From the NCBI GenBank assembly GCA_044375415.1, contig JBILMS010000031.1, positions 1-39,294 on the forward strand: DNA of 39,294 nt, in the 5' to 3' direction. The translations under genes and the position numbers were made by a program. How positions within the stretch are numbered: position 1 is the stretch's first letter; every line of letters begins with the position of its first letter. Of the stretch, positions 17,479 to 26,844 are shown piece after piece. The DNA comes from JAWXBG01 sp044375415. Lineage in GTDB: Bacteria; Bacteroidota; Bacteroidia; Flavobacteriales_D; Sanyastnellaceae. A model generated the notes under the pieces. It had not been told where the DNA came from, ran no database searches, and saw only the letters and a program-made list of their open reading frames with translations.

Positions 17479-17508
17479 AAAAAAAAACCGAGGCAATAAC
17501 CTCGGTTT
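17479..17508 (-). terminator. Intrinsic terminator of the CHU_C surface-protein gene
   Basis: On the minus strand an 8-bp stem AACCGAGG/CCTCGGTT with a 6-base loop is followed by a long T-run. It lies about 25 bases past the stop of the gene ending at 17532 and just before the oxidase start, so it separates the two transcription units. Confidence 0.85.
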
Positions 17509-17531
17509 GTTCACATAGCTATGAGAAGATC

Positions 17532-20500
17532 TTATCGCATCAAATTAATAAATCCATCGAGTTCTTTTCTCACTCCTTTAGAAGCAGATACAACAACACA
17601 ATGGTAGTTGTAAACTCCATCTTGAATAAAATAATCGCCCAAATGGTGATTACCGGTCCATACGCCATTTACATCCGTGCTTTCGTAAACTACATCGCCC
17701 CAGCGATTGAAAACCTGTATGCTAAAACGAGTAGGATCGATATCGGAACCGGCTACAAAAAACACTTCATTTATACCATCGCCATTTGGTGTAAATGAAT
17801 TTGGAATGAAGATGTTGAAAATATCATCAATATCAACTATTCCACTAATCTCATCGGTACAGCCATTTACATCGGTTACAATAAGCTGAACTTGATATTC
17901 GCCACCAACACCAAGTGGGAAATTAAAAATAGGACTTGGTTCTGTGCTCATTCCTAAGTATTGCTGCGTATCAAATATCCACTGATACTCGAGTCCATTT
18001 CCTGTGGATTCATCCGTAAAGAAAATTTCTGTATCAGTTGCATCAGTGGGTTGAGGTTCAGCAGACCATCCCGCGATGGGTGGGTAGTGCACAGTGATGT
18101 ACTGATCGTAAACCACCTCATTCACACATCCCAACGCAGTGAGCAGTGTAAGTGAAACGTCGTAAACACCTGCTTCAGCGAATGTATAAGTAAACTGATC
18201 GACATTCAGTTCGGAGTGGCCATTACTAATCAGCCAACCCGATGAATTAAATAAAGCAGGGTCTGTCGTATTTACAAATTCTAGCGTTAGAGGAACACAT
18301 CCCTCCGTTGTGTCCGCTTCAAAAGTCACGGGAAAATGTTGCTCTACCAATACATTCATACAAGCAGTAATGGCATAATTGCAGGCATCGGTAACAGTTA
18401 AACAAGCTTCACCACTAGCTGCAGGCGTGTACATCATGTCGTCTGAATTACCAATTGCAGCGTCATCGTATGTCCACGTATAATTGAATGGAGCTAAACC
18501 AAAATCGAGGTTGAGCAAAGCCAAGTTTACTTGAGCCCCAACACAAAGCGACGTATCGTTTTCAATTTCTATTTGTGTTGGCAGAGCCATATCTACAGTC
18601 ACTTGACTTGTTAATTCACAATCCAAGAGTTGAACATGATACATGTATTCGCCGGGTAAACTGTTGGCCGGATCGTAGATGTCATTGGGCATATTGGCAC
18701 CTAAAGGAGTTGTCCAGAATCCGGTAGTTACTGGATTGCCGCCTAGTTGATCGAAAAGACTAAAAGGATCGTCGGTAGAACAAACCGTGATGAAACCATC
18801 TTCACCGGGATCGCCCAATGGATCAACACTCACCAAAACCTGATCACTACTGGCGCAATCGGGATGACCAACCGGATAACCTACTAATGTGAAGGTTGTA
18901 TTCTGATCTAATGTGGTAACAATAGGCGAGGGGATGTTCGGATTGTCGAGGTATTCTTCCGGTGTCCATTCCCAGGTAAACTGAGGACCACCGCTTGTGC
19001 AACTTATTTCATAGGTCCACTCATTATAAGATCCGCCTCCGCATGAAACACTTCCATCTGCAGTAAACGTAATGGTAAGACATCCTGTGGAATTTGTTGC
19101 TGTCCAAGATTGACCTGTTGCATCTCCAACATTCCAAGTAGCAAGAACCGGAGAAGATGTGTCGTCTCCATCGTATACAGTAAACGTCTCAAAGAAGCCT
19201 TCCATCTGTCCGGCTATAAAAGTGAAAGTCATAAATGTGACTCCATCTCCCGGATCATCCGGACAAAAATTCCATGTAAAGGACTCCCCGTCGCTGTAAC
19301 AGTAGTTAAAGATGCCTCCATCCGCTCCACAACTTGGAGCTTCCATGCCTTGGAAACCGCCTTCTAGTTCTACTTCGCCACAAGAGAAAAGTTGATCAGG
19401 ACCCGCGCTTACAAAAGGGGCTTCATTAAAACAAACCGTGATAGTAGTGTCAAATGCACAACCAAAATTATTGATCACGTGATACACGTAATCATAACAA
19501 CCGGGTAAGTCAGGATCAATAATGATTTGCTCTCCTAAAGCATCTTCATCGACTATATATGGACCGGTCCAATAAGACGAGTCAGCATCCATTCCAATCA
19601 CAGGGGTAAATGTTGTGATACCGGGATAGAGGGCAGGATTTAATTCAAGACCCCAATAAAATATATAGCCATTATCGATTGCCAAATTATCGGTTACTGT
19701 GAAAGTCCACTCACCATTAAGAGGACAACCTACCAAATCGCAAAGATCTCCGGCAGCCTCGTAAGTGCCACTTGCTAGTGAACCTCCAAATCCTCCGGCG
19801 TTTTCTCCCCATGTTCCATTGGTTGCATCAGGCGACCAGTAGTAATCATAACCAACACCGGCCGTGGTGGACTCATCGTCGATAGCTTCACCTAAAAAAG
19901 TACTTCCACCGCCGTTGGTTCCCCATTCTACCAGATTCACAAAAGTTCCGTCAGGACAAGTAATAAGCAACCCTAAGTCACCCATGTAGCTATGTTCCAT
20001 ATTCACAAAGACGGAATATAAATCTGAGCAATCGTCTAATGTAGCGTCCGCTTCAAAGAAGTCGAATACAAGTGAAGTTGAATAACTAAATCCCGCTCCA
20101 TCTGCAAGATACGTTTCTCCCGCAACTACCTGTGGAGGTAAAGCCGTCCACGTAGTGCTTTCAGCGTTACCCAACATAGTTACCGTCTCTCCAAAACAAG
20201 TAGTAAAGTCTTCCATTCCCGGGAAAAGAGGGATGGTGCTAACAAGCACTTGAAGGGGAATAATATTTAAGCTCTGACAACCATTATTATCCTCTACAGT
20301 AAGCGTTACAATGTACTCTCCGGGTTCAGTGAACGTGTGTTCAATGTCCTGACCGGTATTCGTAGCAACGGTACCATCATCAAAATTCCAGAGATATTCA
20401 ACCAAATTGAAACCGGCTTCAGCAAAACTTCCATTGTTGCCAAAGGTGATCGGGGTATTTAAACAAACACTTACTGTTTGAATTAATGGATCCACAGGAG

Positions 20501-21011
20501 AAGGACTTACAATTTCAGAACCCGCAGTAGGAGGAGCGCATGGAGTAGTGCAAGCCGCTTGTGCTTCAAAACCGGGGAAAGTATCGTTCGGATTACCATT
20601 ATCAGAAAAAACAATGGTAAGACAGCCTGTAGCATTAAAGATAGTACCTGTAACATCAAGCCCCTGTAGATCATTACTGGAATAGCTACCCAAAGAAGGA
20701 GCCGTAGTATCGTCGCCATCATATATGGTGAGATAATCGCTGTTATTGGAATTAGGGCTTGTCTGTAAATTAAAAGCTGAAAAATGGAGCTGGATCACAT
20801 CGCCGGGGGTATCCGGACAAATGGTCATCGTGTAATTTGCATCAGGGTATGCATTACCGCCACCTGCATCCATGATTGTACCGTCGCATATATTGATGGT
20901 GGTATTCTCCATGCAATAATTGCCAATAGCGTCACATCCGGTTTGAGCTGCCAACTGAAGCAAATTCAAACTTAGAAGCACAACCAATAATAAAGGTAGA
21001 AATCTTTTCAT
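17532..21011 (-). CDS. T9SS type B C-terminal-domain surface protein with CUB-like, P-domain-like and PKD modules
   Basis: The ATG at 21011 opens into a signal peptide (MKRFLPLLLVVLLSLNLLQLAAQ) and gives 1159 residues; an upstream in-frame ATG at 21092 would place the signal peptide internally and is rejected. Modules in order: a CUB-like domain (TICPDTPGDVIQLHF...YLTIYDGDD), a PKD domain (EYLWNFDDGT...PGEYIVTLTVED), a domain resembling the proprotein-convertase P-domain (HSYMGDLGLLITCPDGT; GEWTFTVTDNLAIDNG), a second CUB-like domain (FTVYDGDDTSSPVLATW), more PKD-like segments, and a CHU_C type B sorting domain in the last 95 residues (FIPNSFTPNGDGINEVF, FNRWGDVVYES). It is predicted to be exported by T9SS and attached to or released from the cell surface, probably with an adhesive role. 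No PorP/SprF-like gene sits beside it. Confidence 0.87.
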   Translation of the reverse strand: MKRFLPLLLVVLLSLNLLQLAAQTGCDAIGNYCMENTTINICDGTIMDAGGGNAYPDANYTMTICPDTPGDVIQLHFSAFNLQTSPNSNNSDYLTIYDGDDTTAPSLGSYSSNDLQGLDVTGTIFNATGCLTIVFSDNGNPNDTFPGFEAQAACTTPCAPPTAGSEIVSPSPVDPLIQTVSVCLNTPITFGNNGSFAEAGFNLVEYLWNFDDGTVATNTGQDIEHTFTEPGEYIVTLTVEDNNGCQSLNIIPLQVLVSTIPLFPGMEDFTTCFGETVTMLGNAESTTWTALPPQVVAGETYLADGAGFSYSTSLVFDFFEADATLDDCSDLYSVFVNMEHSYMGDLGLLITCPDGTFVNLVEWGTNGGGSTFLGEAIDDESTTAGVGYDYYWSPDATNGTWGENAGGFGGSLASGTYEAAGDLCDLVGCPLNGEWTFTVTDNLAIDNGYIFYWGLELNPALYPGITTFTPVIGMDADSSYWTGPYIVDEDALGEQIIIDPDLPGCYDYVYHVINNFGCAFDTTITVCFNEAPFVSAGPDQLFSCGEVELEGGFQGMEAPSCGADGGIFNYCYSDGESFTWNFCPDDPGDGVTFMTFTFIAGQMEGFFETFTVYDGDDTSSPVLATWNVGDATGQSWTATNSTGCLTITFTADGSVSCGGGSYNEWTYEISCTSGGPQFTWEWTPEEYLDNPNIPSPIVTTLDQNTTFTLVGYPVGHPDCASSDQVLVSVDPLGDPGEDGFITVCSTDDPFSLFDQLGGNPVTTGFWTTPLGANMPNDIYDPANSLPGEYMYHVQLLDCELTSQVTVDMALPTQIEIENDTSLCVGAQVNLALLNLDFGLAPFNYTWTYDDAAIGNSDDMMYTPAASGEACLTVTDACNYAITACMNVLVEQHFPVTFEADTTEGCVPLTLEFVNTTDPALFNSSGWLISNGHSELNVDQFTYTFAEAGVYDVSLTLLTALGCVNEVVYDQYITVHYPPIAGWSAEPQPTDATDTEIFFTDESTGNGLEYQWIFDTQQYLGMSTEPSPIFNFPLGVGGEYQVQLIVTDVNGCTDEISGIVDIDDIFNIFIPNSFTPNGDGINEVFFVAGSDIDPTRFSIQVFNRWGDVVYESTDVNGVWTGNHHLGDYFIQDGVYNYHCVVVSASKGVRKELDGFINLMR

Positions 21012-21100
21012 TGAGAAAGGTTCATACGTATAGTAAAACACACAACCTTCAGACCTTCTGCGGAGCGGAAAAGTTGCACGGCTAAGATACATCGTATATA

Positions 21101-21132
21101 AAAAAGAAAACTCCGGTCAATGCCGGAGTTTT
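21101..21132 (-). terminator. Intrinsic terminator of clpC
   Basis: A 10-bp stem (AAAACTCCGG with CCGGAGTTTT, 21107-21116 and 21123-21132) encloses a 6-base loop and is followed on the minus strand by CTTTTT. It lies about 20 bases after the clpC stop. Confidence 0.87.
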
Positions 21133-21154
21133 CACAATTCAATTGTTATGAGAA

Positions 21155-23764
21155 TCAGGTAGTTTCCGGATCTGGTTTTTCATCGGGGTTGCCTTTGGGT
21201 TCCTTTTTAGACTTACCTTCTTTAGCTTTTTCGGTTTTCATCTCAATTTTGTCAGATTCTTTGTTGTAATCAACCATAAGGGTGTCACCCGTTTTGAAGC
21301 CGGCATCAATGATCTGCTCAGCCAACGGATCTTCCAAATACTTCTGGAGGGCTCTTTTCAGAGGACGAGCACCGAATTTCTCATCAAATCCTTTTTCAGC
21401 TATGTAGTCTTTGGCTGAATCGGTCAATTTGATGTTGTATCCAAGGTCGGTCACACGTGTGAATAATTTTTCTAGTTCGATGTCGATGATTCGGTGTATG
21501 TCCTCTTTTTTGAGAGCATTAAACACGATCAGATCGTCGACACGGTTAAGGAATTCAGGAGCAAATGCACGTTTCAGCGCATTTTCTATCACACCCTTTT
21601 TCTCCGACTCTTCTTGATTTGCGCGAGAAGATGTACCGAAACCAACGCCGGTACCAAAGTCCTGTAATTGACGAGCACCTAAGTTGCTGGTCATGATGAT
21701 AACCGTGTTTTTAAAGTCAATTTTGCGACCTAAACTATCGGTCATCTGACCATCATCCAATGCCTGAAGCAAGAGATTAAACACATCCGGGTGCGCTTTT
21801 TCGATCTCGTCGAGCAGAATGATGCAGTAGGGGCGACGTCTTACTTTTTCGGTAAGCTGTCCGCCTTCTTCATATCCAACGTAGCCGGGAGGAGCTCCAA
21901 TTAAGCGACTCACAGCGAATTTCTCCATGTATTCGCTCATATCAATTCGGATTAAAGAATCTTCCGAATCGAACATATATTTCGCTAATTCTTTAGCGAG
22001 TTGCGTTTTACCAACACCTGTAGGTCCTAAGAAAATAAAGGAACCAATCGGACGATTCGGATCTTTAAGACCGGCGCGATTACGTTTGATAGCCTTTACA
22101 ACTTTGAGAACGGCTTCATCTTGACCAATTACCTTTCCTTTTAATTCCTGGTCCATTTTGGCCAAACGACCACTTTCTTTTTCGGCCACACGTTGCACAG
22201 GAATACCGGTCATCATGGCAACTACCTCTTCTACATTATCTACGGTAACTGTTACGCGATGATTTCGAGTTTCTTCTTCCCATTTTGCTTTTGCCGCTTC
22301 TAGTTTTTCGAGAAGCTGACGTTCTTTATCTCTGAGTTTGGCAGCTTCTTCGTATTTCTGACTGCGAACTACTTTGTTCTTTTCATCTTTCACATCTTCA
22401 ATGCTCCTCTCGATATCTATGATTTCTTTCGGAACAGTAATGTTGTTTAAGTGAACACGAGAGCCAACCTCATCCAGAGCGTCAATCGCTTTATCGGGTA
22501 AATGGCGATCGGTGATATAACGCGTAGTCAATTTCACACACGCTTCGAGGGCTTCATCCGTGTATGTAACACTATGATGTTCCTCGTATTTATCTTTAAT
22601 ATTATTCAGAATCTGAATGGTCTCCTCAATATTCGTAGGCTCTACCATTACCTTCTGAAAACGTCTTTCTAAAGCACCATCCTTTTCGATGTATTGGCGA
22701 TATTCATCGAGGGTGGTGGCCCCAATGCATTGGATTTCTCCACGGGCCAAAGCCGGCTTGAACATATTGCTTGCATCCAGCGAACCACTTGCGCCACCTG
22801 CACCAACGATCGTATGTATTTCGTCGATAAATAAAATGACATCCGGAGATTTTTCAAGTTCATTCATCACCGCTTTCATACGCTCTTCAAACTGTCCGCG
22901 GTATTTAGTTCCTGCAACCAAAGAAGCGATGTCTAGGGTTACAATACGTTTACCAAAAAGCACACGCGAAACTTTCTTTTGAATGATGCGAAGTGCAAGA
23001 CCTTCGGCAATGGCCGATTTTCCTACACCGGGTTCACCGATTAAAATGGGATTATTCTTTTTTCTTCTCGATAAAATCTGTGAGACGCGCTCAATTTCTT
23101 TCTCACGTCCTACAATAGGATCGAGTTTTCCCTCTTCGGCAAGTTTGGTAAGATCCCTTCCAAAATTATCGAGCACGGGAGTTTTACTCTTCGAATCTCC
23201 CGGTTTTTTACTTTGAGAAGAACTGCCGCCGGGGAGGCCACCGCGATCGTCATCATCGTCGTCGGTGCTTCCCGGGAATTCGCTTCTAGGCAAGTCTTCT
23301 TCACTAACTATTCCACGGAGATTTTCCATTTCTTCTCGAGCCGAGTCATAATCGACTCCCATAGAAGAAAGAGCTTTTGTTGCAACGTTGTCTTGGTCTT
23401 TCAAAATACTTAATAAAAGGTGTTCGGTTCCGATAATACTTGATTTATAAGCCTTGGCTTCGAGATAGGTAATCTTCAAAACCCGTTCGGCTTGCTTTAC
23501 TAATGGAATATTCTGAGAATTGGTTGGTCGCTGTGCATTCGCTGTTTGAGAACTCACAATGGAGTTTTCAACAACTTTCCGCAACCTCGACACATCCACT
23601 TTCAATGCATCCATTATTTTCATGGCTGTTCCTTCACCTTCGAGGATTAGTCCCAGCAATAAATGTTCAACCCCAACAAAATTGTGTCCAAGTCGCATGG
23701 CTTCTTGCTTCGCAAATGCCATCACGTCTTTGACTCTCGGTGAAAATTTAGCTTCCATACTCAT
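21155..23764 (-). CDS. clpC: ATP-dependent Clp protease ATP-binding subunit ClpC (Hsp100 AAA+ unfoldase)
   Basis: The 869-residue protein may start at ATG 23764 or two codons later at 23758; family members usually begin MEAKFS, favouring 23758. Two Clp_N repeats cover residues about 3-150, followed by an acidic and Ser-rich linker (STDDDDDDRGG). AAA1 has Walker A GEPGVGKS (243-250) and Walker B LFIDEIH. A UVR-type coiled-coil middle domain is around 450-490. AAA2 has Walker A GPTGVGKT (580-587) and Walker B ILLDEIEKAHP. VGF at 707-709 fits the ClpP-docking tripeptide, so it should feed unfolded proteins to ClpP; clpP is not in the window. The middle domain and full N-domain distinguish it from ClpA and ClpB. 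It is transcribed divergently from gyrA and ends at its own terminator. Confidence 0.94.
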   Translation of the reverse strand: MSMEAKFSPRVKDVMAFAKQEAMRLGHNFVGVEHLLLGLILEGEGTAMKIMDALKVDVSRLRKVVENSIVSSQTANAQRPTNSQNIPLVKQAERVLKITYLEAKAYKSSIIGTEHLLLSILKDQDNVATKALSSMGVDYDSAREEMENLRGIVSEEDLPRSEFPGSTDDDDDDRGGLPGGSSSQSKKPGDSKSKTPVLDNFGRDLTKLAEEGKLDPIVGREKEIERVSQILSRRKKNNPILIGEPGVGKSAIAEGLALRIIQKKVSRVLFGKRIVTLDIASLVAGTKYRGQFEERMKAVMNELEKSPDVILFIDEIHTIVGAGGASGSLDASNMFKPALARGEIQCIGATTLDEYRQYIEKDGALERRFQKVMVEPTNIEETIQILNNIKDKYEEHHSVTYTDEALEACVKLTTRYITDRHLPDKAIDALDEVGSRVHLNNITVPKEIIDIERSIEDVKDEKNKVVRSQKYEEAAKLRDKERQLLEKLEAAKAKWEEETRNHRVTVTVDNVEEVVAMMTGIPVQRVAEKESGRLAKMDQELKGKVIGQDEAVLKVVKAIKRNRAGLKDPNRPIGSFIFLGPTGVGKTQLAKELAKYMFDSEDSLIRIDMSEYMEKFAVSRLIGAPPGYVGYEEGGQLTEKVRRRPYCIILLDEIEKAHPDVFNLLLQALDDGQMTDSLGRKIDFKNTVIIMTSNLGARQLQDFGTGVGFGTSSRANQEESEKKGVIENALKRAFAPEFLNRVDDLIVFNALKKEDIHRIIDIELEKLFTRVTDLGYNIKLTDSAKDYIAEKGFDEKFGARPLKRALQKYLEDPLAEQIIDAGFKTGDTLMVDYNKESDKIEMKTEKAKEGKSKKEPKGNPDEKPDPETT

Positions 23765-23812
23765 GCTTTCCTTCTAATCTTTTGAGTGATTTTTCATTTA
23801 CTTGTCACGCTT

Positions 23813-23820
23813 CAAACCTA
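23813..23820 (-). promoter_or_regulatory. Candidate -7 promoter element (TAGGTTTG) for clpC
   Basis: Read on the minus strand, the octamer fits TAnnTTTG exactly and lies about 50 bases before the clpC start. A matching TTTG -33 element is not obvious, so this is a half match. Confidence 0.4.
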
Positions 23821-23935
23821 GTAGAAAAATCGATAATTTGTTTATTCTAGCGCTCTTATCGAAAAATCTGTGATCATTTCGATCTGTTTCAAATGTATCT
23901 GCACTCTGTAAGGCCCGTTTTTGTTGAACTTTTAA

Positions 23936-23967
23936 TTATCCACAAAGTTCTGTCAACTTGTGAATAA
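23936..23967. promoter_or_regulatory. Inverted pair of consensus DnaA boxes in the clpC-gyrA intergenic region
   Basis: TTATCCACA (23936-23944, plus strand) and TTATTCACA (minus strand, 23959-23967) each match the TTATNCACA DnaA-box consensus. They form a larger imperfect inverted repeat: TTATCCACAAAGTT, a 5-base spacer CTGTC, then AACTTGTGAATAA. The right arm overlaps the candidate gyrA -33 element. It may be a DnaA-responsive operator; a chance operator for another dimeric regulator is also possible. Confidence 0.55.
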
Positions 23968-23988
23968 AGCAATGACAGTATCCTTTTG
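23958..23988 (+). promoter_or_regulatory. Candidate gyrA promoter
   Basis: TTG at 23958-23960 is followed after 18 bases by TATCCTTTTG (23979-23988), a loose version of the TAnnTTTG element. This would leave a leader of about 115 bases before the gyrA ATG. The -7 match is imperfect and the call is tentative. Confidence 0.3.
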
Positions 23989-24108
23989 TTCAGCGCCTTC
24001 CAGATGCTATTTTCGCGGGCTGAACTCACGGAACCTAACCGGGAGCATAGATCATCGAACACAGGATCTGCAAGACAAGAATTGTGCTCAAAATAAAAAC
24101 AAGAATAA

Positions 24109-26667
24109 ATGGCAGAAGGGGAAAAGATCATAGACATCAACATTGAGGATGAAATGAAAACAGCCTACATCGATTATTCGATGTCGGTGATCGTAAGTAG
24201 GGCTTTACCTGATGTGAGAGACGGATTGAAGCCTGTGCATAGAAGAGTTCTATACGGAATGCTGGAACTCGGCGTAATGTCGAACAGACCACACAAGAAA
24301 TCTGCTCGTATCGTCGGTGAGGTATTGGGTAAATTCCACCCACATGGCGATGGTGCCGTTTATGACACCATGGTGCGTATGGCCCAGGATTGGACCTTAC
24401 GTTATCCACTTGTCGACGGACAGGGAAACTTCGGTAGTATGGACAATGATCCGCCCGCAGCTATGCGATATACCGAAGCACGTCTGCGAAAATTGGCCGA
24501 GGAACTTCTAGAAGATCTTGACAAGGAAACCGTTGACTTCCAGCCTAATTTCGATGATTCGTTGGAAGAACCTAAGGTGATGCCGGCCAAAGTACCAAAC
24601 CTTCTAATAAATGGTGTAAGCGGTATTGCCGTTGGTATGGCCACGAATATGGCTCCGCATAACTTGACAGAAGTGTGTAATGGCATAATGGCATACATCG
24701 AAAACAAAGACATTACCAACGAGCAATTGATGACACACATCAAAGCTCCTGATTTTCCAACCGGTGGAGTAATTCATGGTATAGATGGTGTGAAAGCCGC
24801 CTACGAAACAGGAAAAGGTAGAGTAGTGATCCGCGGAAGAGCGCGTATCGAAGAAGATGGTGGCAAGGATGTAATTATTGTCGATGAGATTCCATATCAA
24901 GTCAACAAGGCCGAAATGATCAAAAGGACTTGGGAACTTGTTGAAGAAAAAAAGATTGAAGGTATTACTGAGATTCGAGATGAATCGGATAGGAAAGGAG
25001 TACGTATTGTTTATGAACTCAGAAGGGATGCAATCTCCAATGTTGTATTAAATAATTTGTACAAGTCAACCAACCTACAGACTTCATTTTCAATAAACAA
25101 TATTGCGTTAGTGCAAGGTCGGCCGGTAGCATTAAATCTTCGCGACCAGATTAGATATTACCTCGACCACCGTCATGAAGTGGTGGTGCGTCGTACGCAA
25201 TATGAGCTGAGAAAAGCACAGGAAAGGGCTCATATTTTAGAAGGTCTTTTGATCGCATTGGATCACCTCGACCAAGTAATTGCTTTGATTCGCTCGTCGG
25301 AAACCCCGGATATTGCCCGTGAAGGCCTGATGAGCACCTTCCAACTTTCTGAGATTCAGTCGAGAGCGATACTTGATATGCGTCTGCAGCGTTTGACAGG
25401 TTTAGAAAGAGATAAGATCCGTGCAGAATACGACGAGCTCATGCTTTTGATAGCTCGACTCCAGGAAATTCTGGGTAGTGAGGATCTTAGAATGGGTATC
25501 ATTCGCGACGAACTTATTATGTTGCGCGATAAATACGGTGATGCCAGACGTTCTGTGGTGGAATATTCTTCTGCCGATCTGAGCATAGAAGACATGATTC
25601 CCGATGATCATGTGGTAATTACCATTACACACGCCGGTTATATCAAACGTACCAATTTGGCTGAATATCGATCTCAAGGTCGAGGAGGAGTTGGTTCGAA
25701 AGGCACCTCAGCTCGTCAGGAAGACTTTGTGGAACACATTTTCACCACTAGCAATCACGCGTGGTTGTTGATTTTCACAATGAAAGGTCGCTGTTTCTGG
25801 ATGCGTGCATTCGAAGTACCTGAAGGATCCAAGACATCCAAAGGGCGAGCTATTCAGAACCTTATTAATATAGAACAGGACGACAAGGTATTGGCGTATA
25901 TCCCAACAGGCGATTTGACCGACGAGTCTTATGTAAGTAGCAATCACGTGATTTTGTGTACAAAACGCGGCTTGATCAAAAAGACTTTATTAGAAGCCTA
26001 TAGCCGTCCTAGAAGCAACGGAATCAATGCAATAACTATTGTAGATGGCGACGAATTGTTGGCTGCCAGACTTACAAACGGAAGCAACGAAATTATCATT
26101 GCCACCAAGGAAGGAAAGGCCATTCGATTCAACGAAAGCTTGGTTCGCCCGGTGGGTAGAACAGCTCAAGGTGTTCGCGGTGTAAATCTAGATGGTACAA
26201 ATAACGAGGTAATAGGAATGGTGTGCGTCGACAGACCTGATCGGGATATCTTAGTGGTTTCCGAAAAAGGGTATGGCAAACGTTCGGCCCTAGAGGACTA
26301 TAGAATTACGAATCGAGGAGGAAAAGGTGTTAAAACCATGAACCTCACCGATAAGACCGGAAGTTTAGCTTCGATTTTGGCAGTGGATGATGATTTGGAT
26401 TTTATGATCATCAACAAAAGCGGTATTACCATCCGCCTGAAGGTAGATGAATTGCGCGTAATGGGAAGAAATACCCAGGGTGTGCGATTGATCAACCTGC
26501 GTGGAAACGATGAGATTGCTGCAATCTGCACGGTAATTAAGAGCGATGACGATGAAGATGTGGAAGGAGAAAACGTGGCTTCTGTCGTAAGTGATGATTC
26601 CGTTGAATTGACGGACAACGAACCGGCTGAAGATGACGAAAACACTGAGGCTCCAACAGAAGAATAG
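24109..26667 (+). CDS. gyrA: DNA gyrase subunit A
   Basis: The 852-residue protein starts at ATG 24109 (MAEGEKIIDINIEDEMKTAY). Catalytic Arg120-Tyr121 lie in AAMRYTEARL, and HPHGD at 77-81 marks the quinolone-resistance region. The residue equivalent to E. coli Ser83 is Gly82, while the Asp87 equivalent is kept (Asp86). The C-terminal domain carries a GyrA-box, QGRGGVG (523-529), which enables DNA wrapping and negative supercoiling and separates it from the ParC at 8730; an acidic tail ends TEAPTEE. It acts with GyrB (not in the window) to introduce negative supercoils using ATP. It is monocistronic here, divergent from clpC, and its upstream region holds two DnaA boxes. Identification is firm. 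Confidence 0.96.
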   Translation: MAEGEKIIDINIEDEMKTAYIDYSMSVIVSRALPDVRDGLKPVHRRVLYGMLELGVMSNRPHKKSARIVGEVLGKFHPHGDGAVYDTMVRMAQDWTLRYPLVDGQGNFGSMDNDPPAAMRYTEARLRKLAEELLEDLDKETVDFQPNFDDSLEEPKVMPAKVPNLLINGVSGIAVGMATNMAPHNLTEVCNGIMAYIENKDITNEQLMTHIKAPDFPTGGVIHGIDGVKAAYETGKGRVVIRGRARIEEDGGKDVIIVDEIPYQVNKAEMIKRTWELVEEKKIEGITEIRDESDRKGVRIVYELRRDAISNVVLNNLYKSTNLQTSFSINNIALVQGRPVALNLRDQIRYYLDHRHEVVVRRTQYELRKAQERAHILEGLLIALDHLDQVIALIRSSETPDIAREGLMSTFQLSEIQSRAILDMRLQRLTGLERDKIRAEYDELMLLIARLQEILGSEDLRMGIIRDELIMLRDKYGDARRSVVEYSSADLSIEDMIPDDHVVITITHAGYIKRTNLAEYRSQGRGGVGSKGTSARQEDFVEHIFTTSNHAWLLIFTMKGRCFWMRAFEVPEGSKTSKGRAIQNLINIEQDDKVLAYIPTGDLTDESYVSSNHVILCTKRGLIKKTLLEAYSRPRSNGINAITIVDGDELLAARLTNGSNEIIIATKEGKAIRFNESLVRPVGRTAQGVRGVNLDGTNNEVIGMVCVDRPDRDILVVSEKGYGKRSALEDYRITNRGGKGVKTMNLTDKTGSLASILAVDDDLDFMIINKSGITIRLKVDELRVMGRNTQGVRLINLRGNDEIAAICTVIKSDDDEDVEGENVASVVSDDSVELTDNEPAEDDENTEAPTEE

Positions 26668-26844
26668 CTCTCAGACTTGAAAAATATGACCGGATTTTGA
26701 ACTATTTAAGTATGAACTACGTACTTATTTTGCATCACACCGAAAGCTGTATCTGATAAAGCAGTGCGGTATTGGCCCGCCTTTTGCTAATCGGCTGCAG
26801 ATATAACAAATTTTGAAACGATTTTTTTTAACAAAACCAACAAC

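Noticed and set aside
21012..21092. Upstream ATG of the CHU_C surface protein (27 extra residues)
   Set aside because: It would bury the signal peptide; the ATG at 21011 puts the signal peptide at the N-terminus. The extra sequence is Arg-rich and uncharacteristic.
23889..24143. 84-codon minus-strand ORF across the gyrA start
   Set aside because: It begins inside gyrA, has no recognisable features and spans the DnaA-box region; most likely a chance frame.
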